A stretch of 64,000 bases of DNA from Chloroflexus sp. Y-396-1 (GCF_000516515.1 NZ_KI911784.1:992001-1056000), one strand, 5' to 3'. Positions 35,565-45,652 are shown, counted from the stretch's first letter. Notes: a model not told the origin generated them from the sequence alone. Numbers and translations: made by a program.

Positions 35565-37634
35565 ATGACAACGACCCTTATTCGCGGCTGTTGCCCACAC
35601 GATTGCCCCGACACCTGTGCCACCATCATCGAAGTACGCGATGGACGTGCGGTTGCGTTTTATGCCAACCCCGAACATCAGATTACGCAAGGATGGCTCT
35701 GCGCGAAAGTACGGCCATACCTCGAACGAGTGTATAGTCCAGACCGTTTGCTGTACCCGCTTCGCCGTACCGGCACTAAAGGTAGTGGCTCCTGGAAACG
35801 GATCGACTGGGACGAGGCAATCGCGACAATTACCGAACGATGGAAGGCCATCATCGCCGAATATGGAGCTGCGGCCATTCTCCCCTATTCGTACAGTGGT
35901 ACACTGGGGTTACTGCAAACCACGATTGTTGATGCGCGACTTTGGAATCGGATGGGAGCCAGTGCTCTTGATCGCGCTATCTGCTGTGCTGCAGCGCATG
36001 CCGCCGTTTACGCTACGCTCGGTGCACGGTACAGCCCTGACTACGATGATCTTTTGCATAGCCGACTGATCATTCTTTGGGGACACAACCCGGCCAGCTC
36101 CGGCCCACATGCGATGCCGTTTATCCGCCAGGCGCAACGCACCGGGGCTTATGTGGTTGTGATCGATCCACGACGAACTGCTACTGCCCGCTCGGCCGAT
36201 TTGCACCTACAGATCAATCCGGCGACGGATGGCGCGTTAGCTCTTGGGATGATGCACGTTATTTTTGCCGAGCATTTGCACGATGAACCATGGCTTGAAG
36301 CACACACGGTAGGTTGGCGTGAACTACGAGCACGGGCGGCTGAGTATGATCCCGAACGAGTCGCAACCATTACTGGCTTGCCAGCGCAAACCATCATCGA
36401 GCTGGCTCGTCGCTACGCAACCACAAAACCGGCAATCATCAAAACGGCTGATGGTATTCAGCGCCATCAGAATGGTGGTCAAACCTTCCGTGCGCTGCTC
36501 TGTTTGCCGGCCATTGTCGGTCAATACGGTGTTCGTGGTGGCGGTCTGGCCTATTCGACAGGCAGTTATGCCGCATGGGATCGTGAAGCCATCGGGCATG
36601 CCTCAGAATGTCCACCTCCACCCCGTTCCATCAATATGAACCGTCTTGGTGCCGCGCTCACAGGCGAAGTGACCGATCCGCCGATCATGTCGCTCTTCGT
36701 GTACTGTGCGAACCCACTGGCTTCCTCGCCCAATGCACGTCTGATCGAACAGGGCTTGCGCAGAGAAGACCTGTTCACCGTCGTGCATGAACTCTTTATG
36801 ACCGATACCGCTCGTTATGCCGATATTGTCTTGCCTGCAACCAGCCAGCTCGAACATCTCGACCTGCATCGCGCCTATGGACATCGCTACCTGACCCTCA
36901 ATCAACCGGCAATTGCACCCTTGGGCGAAGCAAAGAGTAATTGGGAGGTAAGCCGCTTGCTGGCGCGAGCGATGGGCTATACCGAACCGTGGTTGCACGA
37001 GAGCGCGGAAGAAGCAATTCGTGGAGTATTGGATGCTTCACGGGCACATAATCTATTTCTGGCCGACATTACCTTTGAACGTCTGCAACGCGAGGGAACG
37101 GTACGCCTGACCCTGTCGCCGGAGGATGAAGTTCCCTTTGCCAACGGCCACTTCCCAACACCATCGGGCAAAGTGGAGCTGTGGAGTGCCACGTTGGCAG
37201 CTCAGGGTCTCGATCCACTACCACACTACGAGCCACCGACCGAATATGTGGCCCATCCACTCGCAGACGGGTGGCTGACCCTGATTTCTGCTGCGCCACA
37301 TCATTTTGTATCATCGAGTATGGCGAACCAACCGAGTCTCCGTCGCAAAGAAGGAGAGCCACACATTGAGATCAACCCCGTCGATGCCGCTGCCCGTAAT
37401 ATTCGCGATGGCGATACGGTGATTGTGAGCAACGAACGCGGACAATGCTGCCTGCGTGCGGTTATCAGCACCAACGTACCGGTGGGCGTGGTCGCTGCCG
37501 CAAAAGGTCACTGGGCAAGCCTTTCACCTGACGGTCGAAACGTCAACTGGACAACTCCCGACGCACTGGCCGATTTGGGTGGTCAGAGCACATTTCATAG
37601 CAACCGAGTGCAGATTAGGGCGGCAAAGCCTTGA
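35565..37634 (+). CDS. Molybdopterin-dependent oxidoreductase (formate dehydrogenase/thiosulfate reductase superfamily)
   Basis: 689 residues. The N-terminus carries a [4Fe-4S] motif (CPHDCPDTC...WLCAKV). The molybdopterin core and the C-terminal dinucleotide-binding domain (HPLADGWLTLISAAPHHFVSSS...) complete a bis-MGD enzyme. There is no twin-arginine signal, so it is probably cytoplasmic. The position that holds Cys or Sec in formate dehydrogenases is in the SYSGTLGLL region and shows neither; a serine ligand is possible. GGAGAAG precedes the ATG. No iron-sulfur or membrane subunit is next to it, so the electron partner and substrate are unknown. Confidence 0.88.
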   Translation: MTTTLIRGCCPHDCPDTCATIIEVRDGRAVAFYANPEHQITQGWLCAKVRPYLERVYSPDRLLYPLRRTGTKGSGSWKRIDWDEAIATITERWKAIIAEYGAAAILPYSYSGTLGLLQTTIVDARLWNRMGASALDRAICCAAAHAAVYATLGARYSPDYDDLLHSRLIILWGHNPASSGPHAMPFIRQAQRTGAYVVVIDPRRTATARSADLHLQINPATDGALALGMMHVIFAEHLHDEPWLEAHTVGWRELRARAAEYDPERVATITGLPAQTIIELARRYATTKPAIIKTADGIQRHQNGGQTFRALLCLPAIVGQYGVRGGGLAYSTGSYAAWDREAIGHASECPPPPRSINMNRLGAALTGEVTDPPIMSLFVYCANPLASSPNARLIEQGLRREDLFTVVHELFMTDTARYADIVLPATSQLEHLDLHRAYGHRYLTLNQPAIAPLGEAKSNWEVSRLLARAMGYTEPWLHESAEEAIRGVLDASRAHNLFLADITFERLQREGTVRLTLSPEDEVPFANGHFPTPSGKVELWSATLAAQGLDPLPHYEPPTEYVAHPLADGWLTLISAAPHHFVSSSMANQPSLRRKEGEPHIEINPVDAAARNIRDGDTVIVSNERGQCCLRAVISTNVPVGVVAAAKGHWASLSPDGRNVNWTTPDALADLGGQSTFHSNRVQIRAAKP

Positions 37635-37685
37635 GAGCACCCTGACCTGCCCATCCGGATCGCTGCAACGAAAGGAGTACACTTC

Positions 37686-38363
37686 GTGAAGCGTCTCTCA
37701 TGGAGTGGGAATGGTCAGTCGATGACCGAAATCACTATTTTGCTTGGATTGGTGGCAGCGGTGGCGATAGCCGGGCTGACCCTTACCGGTGAGGGAACAC
37801 GTGATGCACTCTGTCGGGCCGCAAGTGCTTTTGGCAGCAACTGTGGTGATTTGTTGCGTGATAGTTTCGCTCATCTCGATAATTGGACGATCCAGCATGG
37901 ACGCTGGCAAATCCGTGATGGTCGTCTTTGCATCGAGGGCGCGGGCCGTATCTACCATCCCCTCGATCGGAGCGATTACATTATCGATATACATTTGGCT
38001 CGCATGACCCGGGGGAATGGTTATGGTATCTTCTTCCGCGATTCAGGTGGGTCAGCATTCAACGGCTATACGTTTCAATACGACCCAGGTTACGGGCGAG
38101 GTGCGTTCATTTTTCGTAAATGGATCAATGGCAGAGAGCTGTCGGTACCGATTGCCCGCGTTGACGCACCGGCCGGTTATGACTGGTATGGTAGCGACCG
38201 AAAGGTGCGCGTGGAGGTACGCGATGATACATTCACGGCCTTCATTGATGGTCAGCCGGTCGTGCAGGCCCGTGATAACACATTCACTCGGGGCGGTATT
38301 GGGTTTCGTAGTTGGGATGCAACGAGTGTCTGTTTCGATGATCTCAACGTGCGCAGACCGTAA
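37686..38363 (+). CDS. Prepilin-like N-terminus fused to a LamG/DUF1080-like beta domain
   Basis: 225 residues with a GTG start and AGGAG 8 bases upstream. Residues 8-32 (GQSMTEITILLGLVAAVAIAG) resemble a Flp/type IV prepilin: a glycine-glutamate-like cleavage site followed by a hydrophobic helix. The rest reads as a jelly-roll (FAHLDNWTIQHGRWQIRDGRL... to GGIGFRSWDATSVCFDDL), like the concanavalin-type domain of DUF1080 proteins. It should be a surface or pilus-tip protein that binds glycans. It begins 51 bases after the oxidoreductase on the same strand, with no apparent functional link. Confidence 0.7.
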   Translation: MKRLSWSGNGQSMTEITILLGLVAAVAIAGLTLTGEGTRDALCRAASAFGSNCGDLLRDSFAHLDNWTIQHGRWQIRDGRLCIEGAGRIYHPLDRSDYIIDIHLARMTRGNGYGIFFRDSGGSAFNGYTFQYDPGYGRGAFIFRKWINGRELSVPIARVDAPAGYDWYGSDRKVRVEVRDDTFTAFIDGQPVVQARDNTFTRGGIGFRSWDATSVCFDDLNVRRP

Positions 38364-38521
38364 GCAGGGTGACATGTCATTTCACGCCTGAAACACATCT
38401 GCAATAAGCGCTGGTCGGCCCGACTGTACGTGTCGAATAGCTCCACAGTGCGATTAGCGTGCACCATTGTCGGGAGGGATAACAAGAGGCGCAGAAGGCG
38501 AAAGAGGGTAAGGAGGAAGCA

Positions 38522-38953
38522 ATGAGTCCGGGTGAGCAATTCGATCCCGATTACTATGTGAAGTGGCGACCACCGCTTATTCCACCTGGACAGGGCCGAC
38601 GAGTAATACGCATTGCGATCTTCATTCTCAGTGGGATGCTGATGGTCATGGCCGCAGTTATCCTCTGGCGAAGCAACTTGATCGCCTTGCCCGGTGGTCG
38701 TGGCGTGATTGTCGGACAAGTGATTGCACCGGCTGAAGGGGCGGTTGTGTTTACATTAGCGAACCCTACCGAAATTCCGGTTGCTGCTGATGGTCGTTTT
38801 ACCATCCCTGATGTTCCGTCTGGACGACAGATGCTCTACGTTGGTTTTTCTGGCACAGCCTGGGAAATAGCGGTTGATGTGCCCAATCAGGGGATGGTTG
38901 ATGTGGGGATCATTTCCGTTGAGACAACTGCTGAGACGATCAGAGAGAGGTAA
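38522..38953 (+). CDS. Membrane-anchored protein with a carboxypeptidase-regulatory-like domain
   Basis: 143 residues with a strong AAGGAGGA ribosome site. A cytoplasmic head rich in proline (WRPPLIPPGQGRR) is followed by one transmembrane helix (about residues 28-49). A small extracytoplasmic beta domain then runs as VIVGQVIAPAEGAVVFTLANPTEIPVAADGRF, the pattern of carboxypeptidase-regulatory-like beta sandwiches. Likely cell-surface; function unknown. It follows the prepilin-like gene by 158 bases. Confidence 0.65.
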   Translation: MSPGEQFDPDYYVKWRPPLIPPGQGRRVIRIAIFILSGMLMVMAAVILWRSNLIALPGGRGVIVGQVIAPAEGAVVFTLANPTEIPVAADGRFTIPDVPSGRQMLYVGFSGTAWEIAVDVPNQGMVDVGIISVETTAETIRER

Positions 38954-39009
38954 GAAGTGGGAAGAGAGCAGCTAGTGTTTCCTGCCCGGCAGTGGTTTAC
39001 GCCACATCC

Positions 39010-39037
39010 CTTTCCTCGCCCCGGTGGGCGAGGAAGG
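39010..39037. terminator. Bidirectional hairpin between convergent genes
   Basis: A 12-bp stem (39010-39021 with 39026-39037, one G-T pair) and 4-base loop CGGT. It lies 57 bases after the plus-strand gene and 20 bases beyond the end of the minus-strand lipase. Confidence 0.65.
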
Positions 39038-39056
39038 AGTTGAGGAAAGGTGATGG

Positions 39057-40757
39057 TCATACACCGGCAATCGCATCTCGTACCTGCATAAGCATCGTGA
39101 TGACGGCCATCGCCCGTTCGTATTCATCGCCAACCATCGTTTGACATAGATCGATGAGTTGATCAATTGCTTGGCGACGTGCAAGCGGTGGCAATGTCAT
39201 CAAAGTCGCGATAGCAGTTGGATCACCGCTCAACACATTGCGTAACCGATCATCATCAACCGGCACTGCTCCTAATACGCCGCCGCGTTCACTCATCGCA
39301 GCACTGAGTTGCTCTACCGCAGCACTCATCGTACCCTGCGCATCAAAGCTGAGCTGAGGCGCATCGACAGTACTCAACGTACAGGTGTAGAAAAGATCGG
39401 CAGCGCGCACAATTTCACCCTCAATCGTTGTGATCGTTGGCGCAGCCGTTGCCATTGCTCCCTCACCCCCCAGAATTGCCGGTTCACCAACACCAACCAG
39501 CATCGCCCCAACTGCAAAATGGCCCGAATCGGTACCGTGCAAAACCAGTCGATAATCACCGACGGTCGGATAATCGATCACAACGAGATTAAGGGCCTTC
39601 CCTGCATGCCCATAATTCCGTCCCTTTATTCGTCTTCGGCGTCGTGTAGTGCGTGCCACGCCAGCTCCCAATACTCCAGTCGGTGCTAGCGGCGCGCCGG
39701 CCGGAACTTCAACTTCCACCGCAATTGGTGATGCCGTCATAATCACCAGGCGTGGCGTAGGCGACGGAGGCGCAGCTTCTGGTATAGCGCCCAACACCGG
39801 CGGAGCTACGCCAACCTCTCTAAATACTAACGCCAGCGCCTGCGGACTATCGGGCAGCGCACCGTGACTCACCGGAATTGATGGTAAATTGTTTGCCTGT
39901 GGTACAACCGCCATTCGCTGTAGAACAGTCCCGTCACCGTGGCTATCATACTGGCGCGTGAGCGGTACACCATCCGCATAACGGAGTGGATGATCGGTTG
40001 GTGGTGGCCCAACGAGGATAGTGCTCAGCGTATTAAAACCGACGCCGGTAATCGTTGTCACCGATACTCGTTGGGTCAACATCGCAACTGACTCGGGCCG
40101 ATTAACCATCTCACCCCATAGATTCCGGTTTACCATACTAGTTACCGGTTTTAAATGTGGAGGATTTCCGGTCATTAGATAATCATCAATCGGTAGCAGA
40201 TCACGTACTCCAGGTACCTGAGTATGAATTGTCTTAACCGGATCAAGCTCAGTCTGAATTGAGTGAATATGACGCAAATACCACAAATAGACGGCGAAGA
40301 CTGTACGTAGCGTCTCATCAGCGTGCGGTTCCGCACCGGCCCAGGCAGTATAGGCTTCCGCTGAACCACGATGCGGGGTGCCAAGTGTTATCAAGCAATC
40401 AACATCATTGCGATACGCAGACGACTGAATATAGCTGCGTGCAACCAGGCCACCCATACTGTGACCAATGAGGATCACCTTATCGGCCCCGGCAGCCTTC
40501 TTCGCTCGGTCGATCCAGGGAACAAGGTAGTTACGGGCACTTTCCTCGACCGGCTTCCGCCAGTCGTAAAACGCGACAAAGAGATCGCGATTGCGACGGT
40601 AGCCGGCTTGAGTGAACGTTTGCAACAGTGTTTTACCGTAATCGACAAATGGGGGAAAACTCCATCCATTCAATGTTGGACCGCGCCAATCGAGCAAGAC
40701 TGGAAGATTGAACGAACCGGTGAAGCCGGGAATGAAGATCACGGGTAAACGAGACAT
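39057..40757 (-). CDS. Alpha/beta-hydrolase (LCAT/PGAP1-like lipase or esterase)
   Basis: 566 residues. The oxyanion strand VIFIPGFTGS is at the N-terminus, and the nucleophile is Ser100 in ILIGHSMGGLVARS. This matches LCAT, PGAP1 and related lipases. The region after ~330 holds low-similarity beta segments (for example YPTVGDYRLVLHGTDSGHFAVGAMLVG) that may bind a surface or lipid. No signal peptide is visible. GGAGCG precedes the ATG. Substrate unknown. Confidence 0.85.
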   Translation of the reverse strand: MSRLPVIFIPGFTGSFNLPVLLDWRGPTLNGWSFPPFVDYGKTLLQTFTQAGYRRNRDLFVAFYDWRKPVEESARNYLVPWIDRAKKAAGADKVILIGHSMGGLVARSYIQSSAYRNDVDCLITLGTPHRGSAEAYTAWAGAEPHADETLRTVFAVYLWYLRHIHSIQTELDPVKTIHTQVPGVRDLLPIDDYLMTGNPPHLKPVTSMVNRNLWGEMVNRPESVAMLTQRVSVTTITGVGFNTLSTILVGPPPTDHPLRYADGVPLTRQYDSHGDGTVLQRMAVVPQANNLPSIPVSHGALPDSPQALALVFREVGVAPPVLGAIPEAAPPSPTPRLVIMTASPIAVEVEVPAGAPLAPTGVLGAGVARTTRRRRRIKGRNYGHAGKALNLVVIDYPTVGDYRLVLHGTDSGHFAVGAMLVGVGEPAILGGEGAMATAAPTITTIEGEIVRAADLFYTCTLSTVDAPQLSFDAQGTMSAAVEQLSAAMSERGGVLGAVPVDDDRLRNVLSGDPTAIATLMTLPPLARRQAIDQLIDLCQTMVGDEYERAMAVITMLMQVRDAIAGV

Positions 40758-41341
40758 AGGCGCTCCTTGTTGATGCTACAGTGCGCGGATGGTGTTGGAT
40801 AATGGTAGCGCGATGAAAGCCCAAGTATGCAGGCAGTATACGTCAGCGTAAAGATCGCTGCAAGTGGTAGGGTATATCCATAGGACTTTTCACCCTGCCC
40901 GGCAGTGGTGATGCGAGGAGCATGGCGGAATGTATTCCTAACCCATCTCATACTCTCTTCTACAAAGGCAAAGGAAGAGAGTAGAGGGAAGATAAAGGGG
41001 CCGGGCACACGCTACAGTACGAACTGTGGACTGCTAAAGCATGGCTTCAGCAGTCCATAATTAGGAATAAGCAAAGCTCGCCAATCAGACCTGTCATCGT
41101 ACCGTGCAAGGCAACTTCCCAACTCATACTCCAGCACGAACGCTAGGCATGTAAGGGCACACCGCTGTGTACAACTACCCGGCAACGACGGCAACGACGC
41201 AGGTCAGGGATCGCCGTAGTATGTGCAGACGTTTATCGGCGAACACGACCGAAAATCGGAATCGTTGAAAACCTCTACCGGCTATGAAGAGCTTGCCATC
41301 GCACGTGCGATGATCATTGCTCTTGTTCTGCTATCATTTCT
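40758..41341. other. Intergenic stretch with dispersed hairpins
   Basis: No gene is seen. It includes a stem at 41028-41056 (GGACTGCTAAAGC with GCTTCAGCAGTCC, loop of three), the same element as 15620-15646. A segment near 41248-41277 (AAATCGGAATCGTTGAAAACCTCT) resembles one near 55912-55937. Confidence 0.5.
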
Positions 41342-41546
<205 letters not shown>

Positions 41547-41562
41547 TTTCTGTATTTTCTGC

Positions 41563-41568
41563 TATAAT
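41563..41568 (+). promoter_or_regulatory. TATAAT box for the glycosidase-like lipoprotein (leaderless)
   Basis: TATAAT ends 8 bases before the ATG at 41577; there is no ribosome site. The upstream half of the promoter falls in or next to the MITE-like element. Confidence 0.55.
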
Positions 41569-41576
41569 GGCGCTCT

Positions 41577-43721
41577 ATGAAACAAATAACTCATTGGCTT
41601 ATCTTCGTTATTCTGCTGGTTAGTTGTCATTCGCCTGCGCAGCCAACATCTGATGATCAGATATATGAACCATTCCGCAGCGCATGGCAAGCCGCAGGTG
41701 GAATGCAAATTGGACCACCGCTGAGCGAACCGCGCTGGATCGATGACACGCTGGTACAGTATTTTGCCACGGTAAAGATCGTTGCCCTGGCAAATGGTGG
41801 GGCTGTCGCTGAGCGTCTACCGGAACACTGGCGCGATCAGACTCCAGCGACGGTTATTGAATTGCCACCAGCATCTCAACGAGCATCACTCACTCTCGCC
41901 AGACCGGTGCCGATTGTTCAACCATTGCAATCTATTCCTATCGTCGTACAGATTCCCGCCTATCGTGGCCCAGTTGAGGTGCAGCTTTATGATGCCCGTG
42001 GACGGCTGGCTGCCCAAGGTACGGCCATTGTTACCGATGGAATGGGGGAGATCGTTCTGCCGGCAGGCGGTGCACTAGGGCCGCAGTGGGCAGTAGCCCT
42101 GATCGATGGTCGGCTGGCGGGTGCGCGTAGTCAGATCGTGATCCTCGACGCCCAGACCAGCCTGATCAGTGGGCAGAGCGATATTGACTCACTCTATCCC
42201 CGCATCAAACGACTCATGGCTGAGGCGCGGGTAAGCTACGAATTGAATGGACGCCTGATCACCGGCTATCGTTCACCCGACAACCCCCTACTCTGGCTGC
42301 GCGATCATGTGTACCAGGGACGCGGTTTTCGCTACTTCGAGCAAGATGTGACCAGTCTACTCGATGCGTTCCGTGATGCACAACTACCCGACGGAAGTTT
42401 ACCCGACGTGATCGACTACCCTGACCGTTATGTAAAAGCATTTCGGAAAGAGGTTGAGTCTGATGTCGAGTTCCTTTACATTCAGGGTGTCTACGAGGCC
42501 TGGCAGATGACCGGTGATGACCAATGGTTACAGAGCCATTTACCAGCACTACGACGGGCGGCTACCTACATCACGACCAATCCATTACGCTGGAATGCCA
42601 GCCGAGGGTTGGTACGACGGCCATATACTATCGACATGTGGGATTTTGCCTATGGCCCGACTACTATCAGCCCCGATGGTAAACCGGCGCCACGCCACTG
42701 GATCGAACCTGATACCATCTGGGGCACCTTTCACGGTGACAACACCGGGCTTGCTTACGCACTCTTTCTGCTGGCACGAATTGAGAATCAGGTTGGCGAC
42801 ACCAAGCGGGCACAGCAGTATTACGAACTCTCTGATGCTATTATGCAGCGCTTAAACGAGCTGGCGTGGAATGGCCGATTTTTTACCCATTTTATTCCCG
42901 AAGACCCTACGTTCACCCCAACCGGTGTTGATCCTTCTACGCAGCTCAGCCTCTCGAATGCGTATGCACTCAACCGCCGCGTGCTTTCTGCCGGTCAGGC
43001 GCAGGCAATTATCGAAACCTATTATGCCCGTCGTGATTTCAACCACGCCTTTGCTGAGTGGTACAGCATTGATCCGCCTTTTCCGGCAGGAAGCTTTGGG
43101 ATGGCAGGCGGTAAAGGTGAACAGCCCGGCGAGTATGTCAATGGCGGGATCATGCCTCTGGTTGGTGGTGAACTGGCTCGTGGCGCCTTTACATTTGGCT
43201 TCGAGCCGTATGGTCTCGACATTTTACGCCGCTACGCCAATCTGTTGCGTCTGACCAACGCTTCCTATCTTTGGTACTATCCTGACGGTCGGCCTGGAAT
43301 TTCCGGACCTGACACTATTCCTACCGATGGCTGGGGGGCCAGTGCAATGCTGGGTGCGCTCTTCGAGGGCCTGGCCGGTATCGTCGATGACTCCAGCCGT
43401 TACGAGGATACTATCGTTAGTCCGCGCTGGCCGGTAGAACCGTCTGTCACCCGAGCTGAGGTTGTTGTACGCTACCCGGCATCCGATGGCTACCTCGCGT
43501 ACCGCTGGCAACGTGATGAACGGGGGATACAACTGTATATAACCGGTAGTGGTCGAACGACGTATGTGAGGTTGCTCTTGCCAGACACTGCCGGTGCAGA
43601 GGTAACAATGACCGTAGATGGCGTCGTTGTCACCCCAACGATTGAATGGATCGGAATCAGCCGCTATGCCAGCATTGCACTTGAGCGGCTAAATGCAACG
43701 ATTGCGGTCACATGGCCGTAA
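41577..43721 (+). CDS. Secreted six-hairpin glycosidase-like lipoprotein
   Basis: 714 residues. The lipoprotein signal ends at LVSCHS. Residues ~25-200 are a beta-rich N-terminal domain. The large central part (LLWLRDHVYQGRGFRYF, DGSLPDVIDYPDRY, ESDVEFLYIQGVYEAW, HGDNTGLAYALFLLARIE) has the repeated helical pairs of an (alpha/alpha)6 barrel, as in GH63, GH78 and amylo-1,6-glucosidase-like enzymes. A C-terminal beta domain follows. It would trim glycans outside the cell. The exact GH family and catalytic acids could not be fixed by eye. Confidence 0.75.
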   Translation: MKQITHWLIFVILLVSCHSPAQPTSDDQIYEPFRSAWQAAGGMQIGPPLSEPRWIDDTLVQYFATVKIVALANGGAVAERLPEHWRDQTPATVIELPPASQRASLTLARPVPIVQPLQSIPIVVQIPAYRGPVEVQLYDARGRLAAQGTAIVTDGMGEIVLPAGGALGPQWAVALIDGRLAGARSQIVILDAQTSLISGQSDIDSLYPRIKRLMAEARVSYELNGRLITGYRSPDNPLLWLRDHVYQGRGFRYFEQDVTSLLDAFRDAQLPDGSLPDVIDYPDRYVKAFRKEVESDVEFLYIQGVYEAWQMTGDDQWLQSHLPALRRAATYITTNPLRWNASRGLVRRPYTIDMWDFAYGPTTISPDGKPAPRHWIEPDTIWGTFHGDNTGLAYALFLLARIENQVGDTKRAQQYYELSDAIMQRLNELAWNGRFFTHFIPEDPTFTPTGVDPSTQLSLSNAYALNRRVLSAGQAQAIIETYYARRDFNHAFAEWYSIDPPFPAGSFGMAGGKGEQPGEYVNGGIMPLVGGELARGAFTFGFEPYGLDILRRYANLLRLTNASYLWYYPDGRPGISGPDTIPTDGWGASAMLGALFEGLAGIVDDSSRYEDTIVSPRWPVEPSVTRAEVVVRYPASDGYLAYRWQRDERGIQLYITGSGRTTYVRLLLPDTAGAEVTMTVDGVVVTPTIEWIGISRYASIALERLNATIAVTWP

Positions 43722-43922
43722 CGTATCGGGATTGAAAACTCTGTTTCTTGCCGGGAAGTGTAAGCCAGCGACCTGAGTCCTACTATGGCATCGGTGGAAC
43801 TTGGGCATCCTCCAAGTAGGGCTTTTCTATGTTTTCACTTGCCTGGCAGGTGAGAGGAATGGGCGATTCTTAAGCCGTCCGCCGTGCGAATGACAGCGCA
43901 CAGCTTCCCGTTCTAGGGTGCT

Positions 43923-43976
43923 CTGCCCCACCTGCGGTTACCTCGCCCATCGTGCGCGTAACCGCAGGTGGGGCAG
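43923..43976. terminator. Perfect 19-bp inverted repeat
   Basis: CTGCCCCACCTGCGGTTAC (43923-43941) and its exact complement (43958-43976) flank a 16-base loop. It lies between convergent genes (stops at 43721 and 44206). It borders the next repeat and may be both a terminator and part of a dispersed element. Confidence 0.55.
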
Positions 43977-43983
43977 GTTCCAA

Positions 43984-44120
43984 TGCCTCGCCAATGATGC
44001 GCGTGACCGCAGGTGGGATCGGGTTCCAAACCCGCCCCTGATAGCTTGTTGATGCAACACATGGCGGGATCGCGCCGTATATTGCAGAATGCGGGCCAGA
44101 GGCCCGCCTATCCAGAGACT
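43984..44120. repeat. Dispersed repeat, copy A (inverse of the block at 45520)
   Basis: The block from TGCCTCGCCAATGATGCGCG through the TGATAGCTTGTTGATGCAAC section to GGGCCAGAGGCCCGCC is the reverse complement of 45520-45652 at most positions. The first 45 bp are also a tandem copy of 43941-43985. The two blocks frame the gene at 44206-45027 in opposite orientation. Confidence 0.7.
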
Positions 44121-44205
44121 GCGCGGGTCGGAGGCATGTTGAGCAGCTAGATGTATCTTCCCACTCGTGTCACTCCGTTCGTCCTCTTGCGATACCTGCA
44201 ATCAA

Positions 44206-45027
44206 TCATAACGCTCGCATCATCACTGTATTGTCTGCCGGTGCAAAAAGGGCGCGAGCCAGGGGCAGATAGGCCGCCGCCCGTCGAACGTAATCACGAG
44301 CGGTTGGATTGTTCCGAATAGCGACCGGATCAACAATACCCTGGTTGTGCCAGGCGGCGAGCGTTCGCCAGGAAATTGGTTGGCCCTCGACAACCGCTCG
44401 CCAGATACCACGTTCGAGATTTGCCGCTAGATAGTTGATCGCTAGCTCGTCGTTACTGATTTCAGCCGTAAGCGCCGCAAACAAGGCCCGCTGATCGTTA
44501 AAAGCGGTCGGGTCAATTTGGCTTCCGGATACCCGTAGCGGAACATGCAGCACACGGCCATCGGCCAGAGGTACCTTACCGGCCAATATTTCAGCCGCAA
44601 CCGACGGTCGTAGGTTCGCTGGCCAGACACTAAAATTTGTCCCCAGTCCATGCAAATTAACCTGCTGTTGGGCAGACTGATATACCGGCGTCAACATCCG
44701 CAATGGAGGAACCAGCTCTTCCGCCCAGCCAAAGTTTTCGTTGTAGAGAATTGTAGCCATCACTACTGCGAATTCGTAATCGCTCATCCCCGACAATTGT
44801 GGATGGTTGTGCTGCGCTGCCGCTTTCAGAATGGTAGCACGTAAACGATGCATCCGGGCAGCAAACTCAGGGCGTACAAACGCCTCAATCGTGGGACCAG
44901 GACGGGTGGGCGGCGCCGAGCGGGTCTGCTGCCGGGTAGGGTAAGAATAGGCCAGCTTTACCCACCCTCCCACATGATCCACGCCGATAAGGCATATCAT
45001 GAAGAGCATCAGCAGCAAGCGTCGCAT
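44206..45027 (-). CDS. Secreted protein of unknown function (lysozyme-like features)
   Basis: 273 residues from the ATG preceded by GGGAGGTG; a longer frame exists but lacks a ribosome site. A signal peptide (RRLLLMLFMICLIGV) starts the protein. The mature part is helical, with VMATILYNENFGWAEELVPP, LGTNFSVWPANLRPS and INYLAANLERGIWRA...LAAWHNQG. The active-site glutamate in an ILYNE context, and N-A-A-N-L-R-G followed by W-N-G, recall lysozyme or lytic transglycosylase folds, but no family was confirmed. It is framed by an inverted pair of dispersed repeats. Confidence 0.6.
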   Translation of the reverse strand: MRRLLLMLFMICLIGVDHVGGWVKLAYSYPTRQQTRSAPPTRPGPTIEAFVRPEFAARMHRLRATILKAAAQHNHPQLSGMSDYEFAVVMATILYNENFGWAEELVPPLRMLTPVYQSAQQQVNLHGLGTNFSVWPANLRPSVAAEILAGKVPLADGRVLHVPLRVSGSQIDPTAFNDQRALFAALTAEISNDELAINYLAANLERGIWRAVVEGQPISWRTLAAWHNQGIVDPVAIRNNPTARDYVRRAAAYLPLARALFAPADNTVMMRAL

Positions 45028-45519
45028 AGACACCTCCCTTGCCTGTAATAATACCCAGCGTGACAATAGGGTTGGTAACAGCCCGTAGACCGATTCTGGT
45101 TCGGTTTACCGGTAAAACATGTTGGAACCAGAAGCCGACGATTGGCCTCTCTTTGTGATACGCTGGTTTTGCCCTATCGCGTCGCAGATTCAGCGGCCGG
45201 AATGCTGCATGGTAAGCTGGTTTATGTTGATTATGGATAACGGGTGATACAAGCTACAATATCAGCAGATTACGGGTTTATCGGAAACAGGGATTTTCAA
45301 CGTTTTTTCTTACCCGGTAGTGAGACAAAGGAAATAGAACAGAGAAGATAGAGGTAAGGGGAAGGACAGGTTTCATCCCGACCCTTGCAAGCGGGAGAGA
45401 TAGGACTTTTCAGAGTTTTCAGTTTCCGGGTACATTCGACGAACGAACAGTTCAACAACAGAGCGACACCGACGAACATCATTCATCCGTGGCCGGTTAC
45501 TCCTAACCGATGTTGGAAC

Positions 45520-45652
45520 TGGGAGCGCGGGTCTCCGGCCCGCATTTTGCGATATACGGCGCGATCCCGTCATGGGTTGCATCAACAAGTTATCAGGGGC
45601 GGGTTTGCAACTCGCCCCTACCGCTGCGGGCACGCGCATAATGGGTAAGGCA
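45520..45652. repeat. Dispersed repeat, copy B (inverse of the block at 43984)
   Basis: The block begins with GGGAGCGCGGGTCTCCGGCCCGC and runs through CAACAAGTTATCAGGGGCGG to GCACGCGCATAATGGG, the opposite strand of copy A. No gene is seen from 45028 to 45886. Confidence 0.7.

Noticed and set aside
35565-37634. Selenocysteine-containing formate dehydrogenase
   Set aside because: No in-frame TGA interrupts the gene, and the ligand region shows no Cys/Sec position that I can identify.
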